Shown in pieces: positions 1 to 6,031 of a stretch of DNA of 17,036 nt (the stretch's first letter is position 1; every line of letters begins with the position of its first letter). Source of the DNA: Bacillota bacterium (GTDB lineage: Bacteria > Bacillota > Clostridia > Tissierellales > Peptoniphilaceae); contig JAEZXH010000009.1 in the NCBI GenBank assembly GCA_023442775.1, positions 1-17,036 on the forward strand. The letters run 5' to 3'. The notes beneath the pieces were generated by a model that saw only the letters and a program-made list of their open reading frames with translations, was not told the DNA's origin and made no database searches. Both the position numbers and the translations under genes were made by a program.

Positions 1-1495
1 CGGTGACTTCCCAGCCTTTGAAGATGTAGCCTGCCCGTTCCGGGGTCTTGTCCGTGACGGTGTGTTTCTCCCCTTTGTCGAGGGTTTCTCCGTCGTAGGC
101 GTTTTCGTCGCCGGTGGCTGCGTTCCCGCCGTTGAGGTCATAGGTGACGGTCACTTGTTCCTTACTCGGTGGGGTGGTCATTTCCCAGACGCCGACAAAA
201 CGGTTTAAGGTTTCGTTCTTACTGTCATTGTACTGGGTGGTAATTTTATGGGTGAGTTCAGGGGTTCCGACGGTTTCTGTGTTGTCGGTGGTGTATCCTC
301 TAAAGGTCCACACAGATCCATTGCCGAGGGTCACGGGGTCGGCAAAGGCTTTTCCCGTGAGTTCCTTGCCTGCGGATTGGTCCTCCACCGTCGGTTCTTT
401 TGCCTTCAGTTCCGCGGGGAGGTCGCTCCCGTCCTTGGTGATGAACTCATAGGTGACGGGGATTTTGAGTTCTTTTGCCCCAAAGACGAAGGTGGTCTCT
501 TTGAGAATCGTCTTGGCATCTCGTCTAATCGAATCTTGTCCCTTTGGGAATTCGTTCAGTGTTGTATCATAAAGAACTCCATAATTTGCCAGGACATAGG
601 CTTTTAACAGGCGCTCTTTTTCCGCCGGATCTTGAAACTGATCTTCATACCAAGTCGCGCCTCTTGACTTCATATCCTGGATGATCTCATCGGCGCTTGG
701 TATGGTTCTCTCAATATTCTTGGCTTCAAGAGCTTCTTCATTGAGAGCTTTTTCCTCAAAGACGTACCCATAGCGGTCCCAAGGGGTCGTTCCCTTCTTG
801 GTCTCTTTTAAGAAGAGCTCAATGCGCTTGTTGGTCGGGCTCGACTTCTCCCCTCTAGGAATAATCTCTCTGACCATGGGCTGCCCTGGGACATTTGGAG
901 CGAGGCTCTTAATAAAGGCGTTATTCGACTTTCCAGATGTGACGAACCATGTCGCCAGGTCTTTTCGCCCCTCTGTGGATGCAAGATTTGACTGAAGACC
1001 CTTCAAGGCGTCGAGCATGCTGCCCCCTGGCTGCACATCAGGGATGAGATTCTTATAAAAAATGTTGTTGTCCTTGATGTAGCCGTTATACGGCGCTCCT
1101 ATACTTGCATCTGTCCATTCAAAGCCCGTAAATCCATAGTTAAAGGATTGGTCACCGTTTGCAGTGAAACTCACACTATCGGTGTTGAGTACGCCTTGGA
1201 GCTCCGACGGTGCTTTTCCGAAGATTTCCTTGGTGAGAGGGTGCGTCTTTTTCGCGTTCTCTAGACCTTGCCTTTTCGCATTTCTTTTTACAGCTGTTTG
1301 TGCTGCAATCTCTGTGGCGAGAGCATTGTCAATGGTTCCTCCGTAGTCAAAGGCGATGTTGATTTTTTCAAGAAATTCATAGGTGAAGCCGCTACCAGCT
1401 GCGTAGACGGGCTTTGCCGGTACGCCGACGAGGACTAGTGACATGATCATGGAAAAACTCAATGTAAACATCAAGAGTTTCTTGAGTGCTTTCAA
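1..1495 (-). CDS. Secreted SHIRT/InlB-repeat surface protein (adhesin), 3' end beyond window
   Basis: An uninterrupted minus-strand frame of 498 codons runs off the left edge, so this is the N-terminal part of a larger protein. I prefer the TTG start at 1495, about 9 nt after AAAGGAG; in-frame ATGs at 1504 and 1516 sit on or before that site. Residues 1-32 form a signal peptide (KALKKLL, a hydrophobic core, then VYA|A cleavage). Residues 33 to about 340 match no domain I recognise. Residues 345-443 resemble a SHIRT domain (PVTYEF, LPAEL, WTFRGY, FVGVWEM). Residues 448-498 begin an InlB/Listeria-Bacteroides beta repeat (VTYDLNGG, AGYIFKGW). Such architectures are typical of long, wall-anchored Gram-positive adhesins; the anchor (LPXTG or other) would lie outside the window. 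Codons in the N-terminal part are AT-richer than in the repeat part. Function as an adhesin is inferred from domains only. Confidence 0.85.
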   Translation of the reverse strand, partial: MKALKKLLMFTLSFSMIMSLVLVGVPAKPVYAAGSGFTYEFLEKINIAFDYGGTIDNALATEIAAQTAVKRNAKRQGLENAKKTHPLTKEIFGKAPSELQGVLNTDSVSFTANGDQSFNYGFTGFEWTDASIGAPYNGYIKDNNIFYKNLIPDVQPGGSMLDALKGLQSNLASTEGRKDLATWFVTSGKSNNAFIKSLAPNVPGQPMVREIIPRGEKSSPTNKRIELFLKETKKGTTPWDRYGYVFEEKALNEEALEAKNIERTIPSADEIIQDMKSRGATWYEDQFQDPAEKERLLKAYVLANYGVLYDTTLNEFPKGQDSIRRDAKTILKETTFVFGAKELKIPVTYEFITKDGSDLPAELKAKEPTVEDQSAGKELTGKAFADPVTLGNGSVWTFRGYTTDNTETVGTPELTHKITTQYNDSKNETLNRFVGVWEMTTPPSKEQVTVTYDLNGGNAATGDENAYDGETLDKGEKHTVTDKTPERAGYIFKGWEVT

Positions 1496-1503
1496 CCTTG
1501 TCA

Positions 1504-1717
1504 TCTCCTTTCTCATTTCTATGTTTTGTGTCCTTTCGCGCTCTAGGTCTTTCTAGGGAGCGCTCTTAGGTATTCGGGATTTTCCCTCTTTGCTTGTTTT
1601 TCTCCTCCTTTTCTTTTCGTCTTTTTCTTCTTTCTTACTTCCTCTTCTTCCTCGATCTAGGGTTCGAGGCCTTTCTCTATTTTATCACGTTTTCTCCCTC
1701 TTCATTTCGTTTTTTGT
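1504..1717 (-). promoter_or_regulatory. Purine-rich structured leader/promoter region of the adhesin gene
   Basis: This is the gap between the groEL terminator and the adhesin start, read on the minus strand. A candidate extended -10 (TG-A-TAAAAT) lies at 1679-1687 with no good -35. Downstream, the transcript would contain two inverted repeats: CCTCGA-N8-TCGAGG at 1650-1669, and GCGCTC...GAGCGC at 1538-1563 with an inner CTA/TAG pairing. Between them, about 1570-1650, the transcript is almost entirely purine. The promoter call is weak; the repeats and composition are seen directly. Confidence 0.4.
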
Positions 1718-1749
1718 AAAAAAAAGAGCCTTCAAGAGGCTCTTTTTTT
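1718..1749 (-). terminator. Intrinsic terminator of groESL
   Basis: The stem is GAGCCT/AGGCTC with a TCAAG loop, flanked by A-runs and T-runs on both sides, so it would work in either direction. It starts directly at the groEL TAA stop codon and separates groESL from the co-directional adhesin gene. Confidence 0.9.
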
Positions 1750-3376
1750 ACATCATTCCCATGCCACCCATGCCACCGGCGCCCATGGGCATGGGGTTTT
1801 CTTCTTTTATGTTTGCCACGGCAGCTTCTGTGGTGAGAATCATTGCGGCGACGCTTGCTGCATTTTGCAAGGCGCTGCGGGTGACCTTCGTCGGGTCGAC
1901 GATGCCTGCGTCAATCATGTCTTTGTATTCTTCTGCGTAGGCGTCGAATCCTACGCCGGGTTTTTCGCCTTTGACGCGCTCGACGATGACGCTTCCTTCA
2001 AGGCCTGCGTTCTCGGCGATTTGACGCATGGGTTCTTCGAGGGCGCGGAGGATGATTTTCACACCTGTGCGCTCATCGCCTTCGGTGCCTTCTAAGAGTT
2101 TTTCCACGGCGCTGATGCTGTCGACGAGGACGACTCCACCTCCGGGGACGATGCCTTCTTCGACGGCGGCTCTCGTGGCTGCGAGGGCGTCTTCGATGCG
2201 CAGTTTCTTTTCTTTGAGTTCGATTTCCGTGGCGGCTCCTACTTGGATGACGGCGACGCCGCCTGCGAGTTTTGCAAGGCGTTCTTGGAGTTTTTCTCTG
2301 TCGAATTCACTTTCGGTGTCTTCGAGTTGGTGACGAATCCGTGCGATGCGCTCCTCGAGGGCGCTCTTGTCTCCTTCTCCGCCGACGATGACAGTGGATT
2401 CTTTGTCGACACGGACCTTTGCGGCGCGTCCGAGCATGGAGATGTTGGCGTTTTTCAGGTCGTAGCCGAGTTCTTCGGTGAGGACGACACCGCCGGTGAG
2501 GATGGCGATATCTTGGAGCATGTCCTTTCTCCGGTCTCCAAATCCTGGGGCCTTGACGGCGACGACGTTAAAGGTGCCGCGGAGTTTGTTGAGCACGAGG
2601 GTCGCCATGGCTTCGCCCTCGACGTCTTCTGCGATGATGAGAAGGGGCTTCGAGGATTGAAGGACTTCTTCGAGAACGCCTAGGACGTCTTGGATGTTTC
2701 CGATTTTTTTGTCGGTGATGAGGACGTAGGGGTTTTCGAGTTCGGCGACCATTTTTTCATTGTCTGTGGCCATGTAGGGGGAGACGTAGCCTCTGTCGAA
2801 CTGCATTCCTTCGACGACGTCGAGTTTCGTGCCCATGGAGCGGGATTCTTCGACGGTGATGACGCCGTCGTTTCCGACTTTTTCCATGGCTTCGGCGATG
2901 AGGCGGCCGATTTCTTCATCGGCGGCGGAGATGGAGGCGACGTTTGCGATGGCCTCTTGGCTCTCGACTTTCTTGGAGAAGCCTTTGAGTTCTTCGACGA
3001 CGGTCTCTACGGCGCGTTTGATGCCTCGTTGGAGGATCATGGGGTTTGCTCCTGCGGCGAGGTTTTTGAGTCCTTCGCGGATGATGGCCTGGGCGAGGAG
3101 GGTGGCGGTGGTGGTGCCGTCTCCTGCGACGTCGTTGGTTTTGATGGCAACTTCTTTTAAGAGTTGTGCGCCCATGTTTTCAAATTTGTCTTCAAATTCG
3201 ATTTCACGGGCGATGGTGACGCCGTCGTTGGTGATGAGGGGTGCGCCGAATTCCTTGTCGAGGACGACGTTTCTTCCCTTGGGTCCTAGGGTTACTTTGA
3301 CGGTGTCGGCGAGTTGGTTAATTCCTGCGACGAGTCCTGCTCGTGCTTCTTCTCGAAACCTGATTTCCTTAGCCAT
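1748..3376 (-). CDS. groL: Chaperonin GroEL (60 kDa, Cpn60/Hsp60)
   Basis: This 542-residue cytosolic chaperonin forms the tetradecameric folding chamber that hydrolyses ATP and works with the GroES lid. It starts with the family-typical AKEIRF and carries the nucleotide-binding signatures GPKGRN (31-36) and DGTTT (86-90). It ends in the characteristic Gly/Met-rich tail (GAGGMGGMGMM). Length and motifs are those of an intact bacterial GroEL. The start has an ideal ribosome site (AAAGGAGG, 5-6 nt upstream of ATG). It follows groES by only 12 nt, so both are translated from one heat-shock message controlled by the promoter and CIRCE-like site upstream of groES. Nothing suggests a paralogue or degeneration. 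Confidence 0.99.
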   Translation of the reverse strand: MAKEIRFREEARAGLVAGINQLADTVKVTLGPKGRNVVLDKEFGAPLITNDGVTIAREIEFEDKFENMGAQLLKEVAIKTNDVAGDGTTTATLLAQAIIREGLKNLAAGANPMILQRGIKRAVETVVEELKGFSKKVESQEAIANVASISAADEEIGRLIAEAMEKVGNDGVITVEESRSMGTKLDVVEGMQFDRGYVSPYMATDNEKMVAELENPYVLITDKKIGNIQDVLGVLEEVLQSSKPLLIIAEDVEGEAMATLVLNKLRGTFNVVAVKAPGFGDRRKDMLQDIAILTGGVVLTEELGYDLKNANISMLGRAAKVRVDKESTVIVGGEGDKSALEERIARIRHQLEDTESEFDREKLQERLAKLAGGVAVIQVGAATEIELKEKKLRIEDALAATRAAVEEGIVPGGGVVLVDSISAVEKLLEGTEGDERTGVKIILRALEEPMRQIAENAGLEGSVIVERVKGEKPGVGFDAYAEEYKDMIDAGIVDPTKVTRSALQNAASVAAMILTTEAAVANIKEENPMPMGAGGMGGMGMM

Positions 3377-3388
3377 GAAAGTCCTCCT

Positions 3389-3673
3389 TTATTCGACGAC
3401 GGCGAGAAGGTCTGTGTATTTGACGACGATGACCTTTTCTCCGTCGAGTTCACATTCATTGCCTGCGTATTTTGCGTAGATCACACGATCGCCCACCTTG
3501 ATTTGGTCGGCGCGCTTCTCATCCTTGGCGATGTCTGCGCTCACGGCGATGACTTCTGCAATGCTCTGTTCTTCTTTGGCGGAGCTGGGAAGGACGAGTC
3601 CTCCCTTTGAGATGTTCTCTTCTTGTTCCATCTTCTTGATGACGACGCGGTCACCGAGGGGTCGCAAAGTCAT
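3389..3673 (-). CDS. groS: Co-chaperonin GroES (10 kDa, Cpn10)
   Basis: This is the 94-residue lid protein that caps the GroEL ring in an ATP-dependent way. It opens TLRPLGDRVVIKK, the conserved first strand of Cpn10, followed by the mobile loop that contacts GroEL (ISKGGLVLP) and the C-terminal KYTDLLAV strand. I choose the ATG at 3673 because AAAGGAGG lies 5 nt upstream. A longer in-frame start at 3706 would add 11 unrelated residues and would place the start inside the operator. It is the first gene of the groES-groEL operon, and the CIRCE-like element lies in its leader. Confidence 0.98.
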   Translation of the reverse strand: MTLRPLGDRVVIKKMEQEENISKGGLVLPSSAKEEQSIAEVIAVSADIAKDEKRADQIKVGDRVIYAKYAGNECELDGEKVIVVKYTDLLAVVE

Positions 3674-3699
3674 AGCATCCTCCTTTATCTCTCGTGTTG

Positions 3700-3726
3700 T
3701 TAGCACTTGTAATCCTTGACTGCTAG
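3700..3726 (-). promoter_or_regulatory. CIRCE-like operator (HrcA site)
   Basis: On the plus strand the site reads TTAGCACTT, nine bases, then GACTGCTAG. The CIRCE consensus is TTAGCACTC-N9-GAGTGCTAA, so the match is 8/9 and 7/9 with exactly the right spacing. It lies between the predicted transcription start and the groES ribosome site, the normal place for HrcA repression of groESL. No hrcA gene is in the window. Confidence 0.85.
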
Positions 3727-3735
3727 TTCTCTTTT

Positions 3736-3764
3736 ATTGTACTCCCTTTCCCCCTTCTTTGCAA
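3736..3764 (-). promoter_or_regulatory. groS: groESL promoter (vegetative sigma type)
   Basis: On the minus strand, TTGCAA (-35, 3764-3759) is followed by exactly 17 bases and TACAAT (-10, 3741-3736). The predicted start falls near 3729, just before the CIRCE-like operator. Confidence 0.75.
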
Positions 3765-3773
3765 GGGCGGGGA

Positions 3774-3807
3774 CAAAAAAATCCTGGAGCTTAGGAGATC
3801 CCCAGGA
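3774..3807 (-). terminator. Intrinsic terminator at the end of the rex-glycosylase-DUF554 operon
   Basis: On the minus strand the stem TCCTGG/CCAGGA encloses a 14-nt loop and is followed by seven T residues. The loop contains the TAA stop codon of the DUF554 gene (3791-3793). It ends the upstream operon just before the groESL promoter. Confidence 0.8.
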
Positions 3808-4477
3808 GGTGAAAGAGGACAGGAAAGAGGACGGCGGGGAGGAGATCGCCGACGGGAATTTTCTTCAGTTCCAAGAGGTTGCACCCGATGGCCATGATGA
3901 GGATGCCGCCGACCCCGGAGAGGTCCGCCATCATGGCGTCGGTCAAGAGGCCTTGGAACATGGAGGCGCCGAGGGTAAGGGCCCCTTCGTAGAGGAGGAC
4001 GGGAATGGCGGAGATGCCCACCCCCGGCCCCATCACCGGGACGAGGACGAGGGCGAAGACCCCGTCGACGATGCCCTTGGTGTAGAGGGTGGCGTGTTCG
4101 TTCATGAGCCCGGACTGGAGTGCACCGACGATGGCCATGGACCCGGTGCAGAAGAGAAGGGAGGCGGCAATGGCCCCGCGGGAGAGGGTCCCCTCGGTCT
4201 CTCCCTTGACGAAGCGGCGCTCCAGGGCGGCACCGAAGCGCTCAAGGTTTTCTTCAATATGAAGGAGGGTCCCGACGACGATGCCTAGGACGAGGGAGAG
4301 GGCGGTGACGAGGAGGCTCCCCACCCCGAGGGCAATCTGAATCCCCAAGAAGAGGACGAAGAGACTCATGACGCTCATGAGGGTCTTTTGCAGCCGCTCG
4401 GGGATGCGGTGTCCGACGAGGATGCCGAGGATGCCGCCGACGGCAATGAGGATGGCGTTGACGATGGGTCCTTTCAT
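3791..4477 (-). CDS. DUF554 family integral membrane protein
   Basis: This 228-residue, very hydrophobic protein has about six or seven predicted membrane segments. It matches the DUF554 family (YdfK/YqgA-like) by its N-terminal GPIVNAILIAVGGILGILVG, the central CTGSMAIVGALQSG and the Gly/Pro-rich VPVMGPGVGISAIPVLLYEG. The family is widespread in Firmicutes and is often described as a possible transporter, with no established substrate. Its ATG overlaps the glycosylase stop codon as ATGA, and the ribosome site AAAGGAAG lies within the glycosylase end, so the two are likely translationally coupled. The stop codon lies in the loop of the operon terminator. Identification is good; function is unknown. 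Confidence 0.9.
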   Translation of the reverse strand: MKGPIVNAILIAVGGILGILVGHRIPERLQKTLMSVMSLFVLFLGIQIALGVGSLLVTALSLVLGIVVGTLLHIEENLERFGAALERRFVKGETEGTLSRGAIAASLLFCTGSMAIVGALQSGLMNEHATLYTKGIVDGVFALVLVPVMGPGVGISAIPVLLYEGALTLGASMFQGLLTDAMMADLSGVGGILIMAIGCNLLELKKIPVGDLLPAVLFPVLFHLLGIS

Positions 4478-5274
4478 ACTCTTCCTTTCCTTCCTTTCTC
4501 TCGACTCATGACGAAGAGGACTTGTTGGGCGAGGCCCGCAGTGGGCCCGAAGGTTTCCATGGCCCAGTCTTGGGCGGCGTTTGGGGAGATGGGGCGACGG
4601 TGAATCTCCTCGAGGACCTTCCGCATCCAGGTATCCACGGGAAAGGCCTCGAGGCGGTGAAACCCAAAGAGGAGGATGCAGCGAGCCACCTTGACGCCGA
4701 CGCCGGGGAGGGTCAAGAGCTCTCGTTCCAAGGTCTTTGTGTCCATGGTCTCCAAAGAGGCGAGGGCATCCTTCTGCGCGAGAATCTCTGCCGTCTTTTG
4801 CACATAGGGAGCGCGGTAGCCGAGGCGCAATTCTTCTCGCAAAGTCTCTTCCTTCGCCTCCATGAGCTCGCCTGGACGGGGGAAGGCGTAGCCCCAGGGA
4901 CGTTTCTCCCCGTAGAGGCGACAGAGGCCTTCGACGTTTTTCTGGATGCGCGGGATGTTGGAGTTCGCCGAGAGGATGAAGGAGATGATGACCTCAAAAC
5001 TCTCTTGTCGAAGAATCCTCACCCCCTTCGCCACCTCCCGGGCCTCGTCGAGGATGGGGTGGGCGGGCCAGTGGGCCATCAGGGCCTCGTAGTCCTCTTC
5101 TTCGTCGAAGTAGTTCTCCCAAAATCCCGAGGGTGCGTCGGTTTCTAGAAGTGCGTCCTTTCGGTCCCAAACGCCTCTGTATCCCCCGGCGGCGTGGAGG
5201 GTCCTCTCGTCTTCGAGAGTATAGCGAAACGCCTGTCCCGAGGTGAGACAGGCGCGGCGATCAAGTGAAGTCAT
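4474..5274 (-). CDS. 8-oxoguanine DNA glycosylase/AP lyase (OGG1 type)
   Basis: This 266-residue protein belongs to the HhH-GPD superfamily that excises 8-oxoguanine from DNA and nicks the abasic site. The N-terminal LTSGQAFRY matches the OGG1 motif (SGQ-FRW). The helix-hairpin-helix LPGVGVKVARC lies at 189-199 with the Schiff-base lysine K195, and FPVDTW supplies the catalytic aspartate D214. The K-to-D spacing of 19 is the same as in human OGG1 (K249/D268). There is no Cys-rich iron-sulfur tail, which argues against MutY or Nth. The start overlaps the end of rex by 14 bp and lacks a strong ribosome site, so translation probably depends on rex. It is the middle gene of a redox-sensor/repair/membrane operon. 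Confidence 0.9.
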   Translation of the reverse strand: MTSLDRRACLTSGQAFRYTLEDERTLHAAGGYRGVWDRKDALLETDAPSGFWENYFDEEEDYEALMAHWPAHPILDEAREVAKGVRILRQESFEVIISFILSANSNIPRIQKNVEGLCRLYGEKRPWGYAFPRPGELMEAKEETLREELRLGYRAPYVQKTAEILAQKDALASLETMDTKTLERELLTLPGVGVKVARCILLFGFHRLEAFPVDTWMRKVLEEIHRRPISPNAAQDWAMETFGPTAGLAQQVLFVMSREKGRKGRV

Positions 5275-5914
5275 TGTCTTCGTCTTTTGGTTGGACTAAG
5301 TAATAGGAGAGGGTGAGGAGGGAGTCGTTTAGGCGCACGCTCTCCACCTTCACCTCTTCCGGGGCGGCGATGTCCGTGGCGGCAAAGTTCCAGATTCCCG
5401 TGACCCCGCCGCGAATAAGGGCGTCGGCAATGGGTTGGGCCACTGCCTTCGGGGCGGTGATGATGCCCACGGCAATGTGTTGTTCTCGGACGAATTCCTC
5501 GAGGCTCGATACGTGGTGGACCGGGTGTCCCGCAATGGTGGTGCCCACCTTCGCCTCGTCTTCATCGAAGAGGGCGAGGATGTCAAAGCCAGAGTGGACG
5601 AATCCCTCGTACCGGGCGATGGCCTGTCCCAAGTGGCCGACGCCGACGAGAACCGTGGGAAAGATGGTTTCCACGCCGAGAATCGTCGCCAGTTCTTTCT
5701 TCAGGCCCTCGACGTTGTAGCCGTATCCCTGTTGGCCAAAGCCCCCGAAGTTGTTGAGGTCCTGGCGAATCTGGGAGGCGGTAAACCCGGTCAAGCGGCT
5801 GAGTTCTTGGGAAGAGATGCGCTCTACCCCTTGCTCCATGAGTTCTTTCAGATAGCGATAATACTTCGGCAGGCGGCGAATCACCGTCTCCGATACCGTG
5901 CGTCCTTGTCTCAC
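5261..5914 (-). CDS. rex: Redox-sensing transcriptional repressor Rex
   Basis: This 217-residue cytosolic repressor binds DNA when NADH is low relative to NAD+ and leaves it when NADH binds. The N-terminal winged helix (about 10-60) carries the family motifs RLPKYYRYL, SSQEL and SQIRQDLNNFGGFGQQGYGYNV. A Rossmann NADH-binding domain follows with GVGHLG at 91-96. The C-terminal helix YYLVQPKDED is also typical. Translation starts at GTG (5914), with GAAGGAGG 7 nt upstream. The gene is first in an operon with the OGG-type glycosylase and DUF554, and divergent from the ABC-F gene. I found no convincing TTGTTAA-N6-TTAACAA Rex operator in this window, so its targets probably lie elsewhere. Confidence 0.97.
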   Translation of the reverse strand: MRQGRTVSETVIRRLPKYYRYLKELMEQGVERISSQELSRLTGFTASQIRQDLNNFGGFGQQGYGYNVEGLKKELATILGVETIFPTVLVGVGHLGQAIARYEGFVHSGFDILALFDEDEAKVGTTIAGHPVHHVSSLEEFVREQHIAVGIITAPKAVAQPIADALIRGGVTGIWNFAATDIAAPEEVKVESVRLNDSLLTLSYYLVQPKDEDNDFT

Positions 5915-5943
5915 GCTCTTCCCTCCTTCTCGTCATTATATCC

Positions 5944-5972
5944 AGTATAGCCCACTATGGGCCTCTTGAAAA
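5944..5972 (-). promoter_or_regulatory. rex: rex operon promoter
   Basis: On the minus strand, TTTTCA (5972-5967), 17 bases, then TATACT (5949-5944). A perfect TATAAT also lies at 5940-5935, but a start from it would fall inside the ribosome site, so TATACT is preferred. The same two hexamers and spacing recur upstream of dsdA. Confidence 0.55.
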
Positions 5973-5981
5973 GACCTGCAC

Positions 5982-6010
5982 TTTTCCTCACCCCGCCCCT
6001 TTGCTACAAT
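5982..6010 (+). promoter_or_regulatory. Promoter of the ABC-F gene (extended -10)
   Basis: TG-C-TACAAT at 6002-6010 is an extended -10 box. The -35 region 17 bases upstream (TTTTCC) is poor. The start would be near 6017, with the AAAGGAGAGG ribosome site directly after it. Confidence 0.5.
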
Positions 6011-6031
6011 AGATGAAAGAAAGGAGAGGCC

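Noticed and set aside
1590..1940. A 116-codon plus-strand frame across the adhesin leader and groEL end
   Set aside because: It is antisense to the groEL C-terminus and the terminator, and its Phe/Leu/Ser content comes from the polypyrimidine strand of the leader.
2829..3479. A 216-codon plus-strand frame antisense to groEL/groES
   Set aside because: It is fully antisense to two unmistakable genes, spans their junction, is Ser/Thr-rich and has no ribosome site of its own.
5915..6031. A search for a Rex operator (TTGTTAA-N6-TTAACAA) in the rex/ABC-F intergenic region and upstream of hcp
   Set aside because: No acceptable match was seen. GCCCA-CTA-TGGGC at about 5950-5962 is a dyad but does not resemble the Rex consensus.
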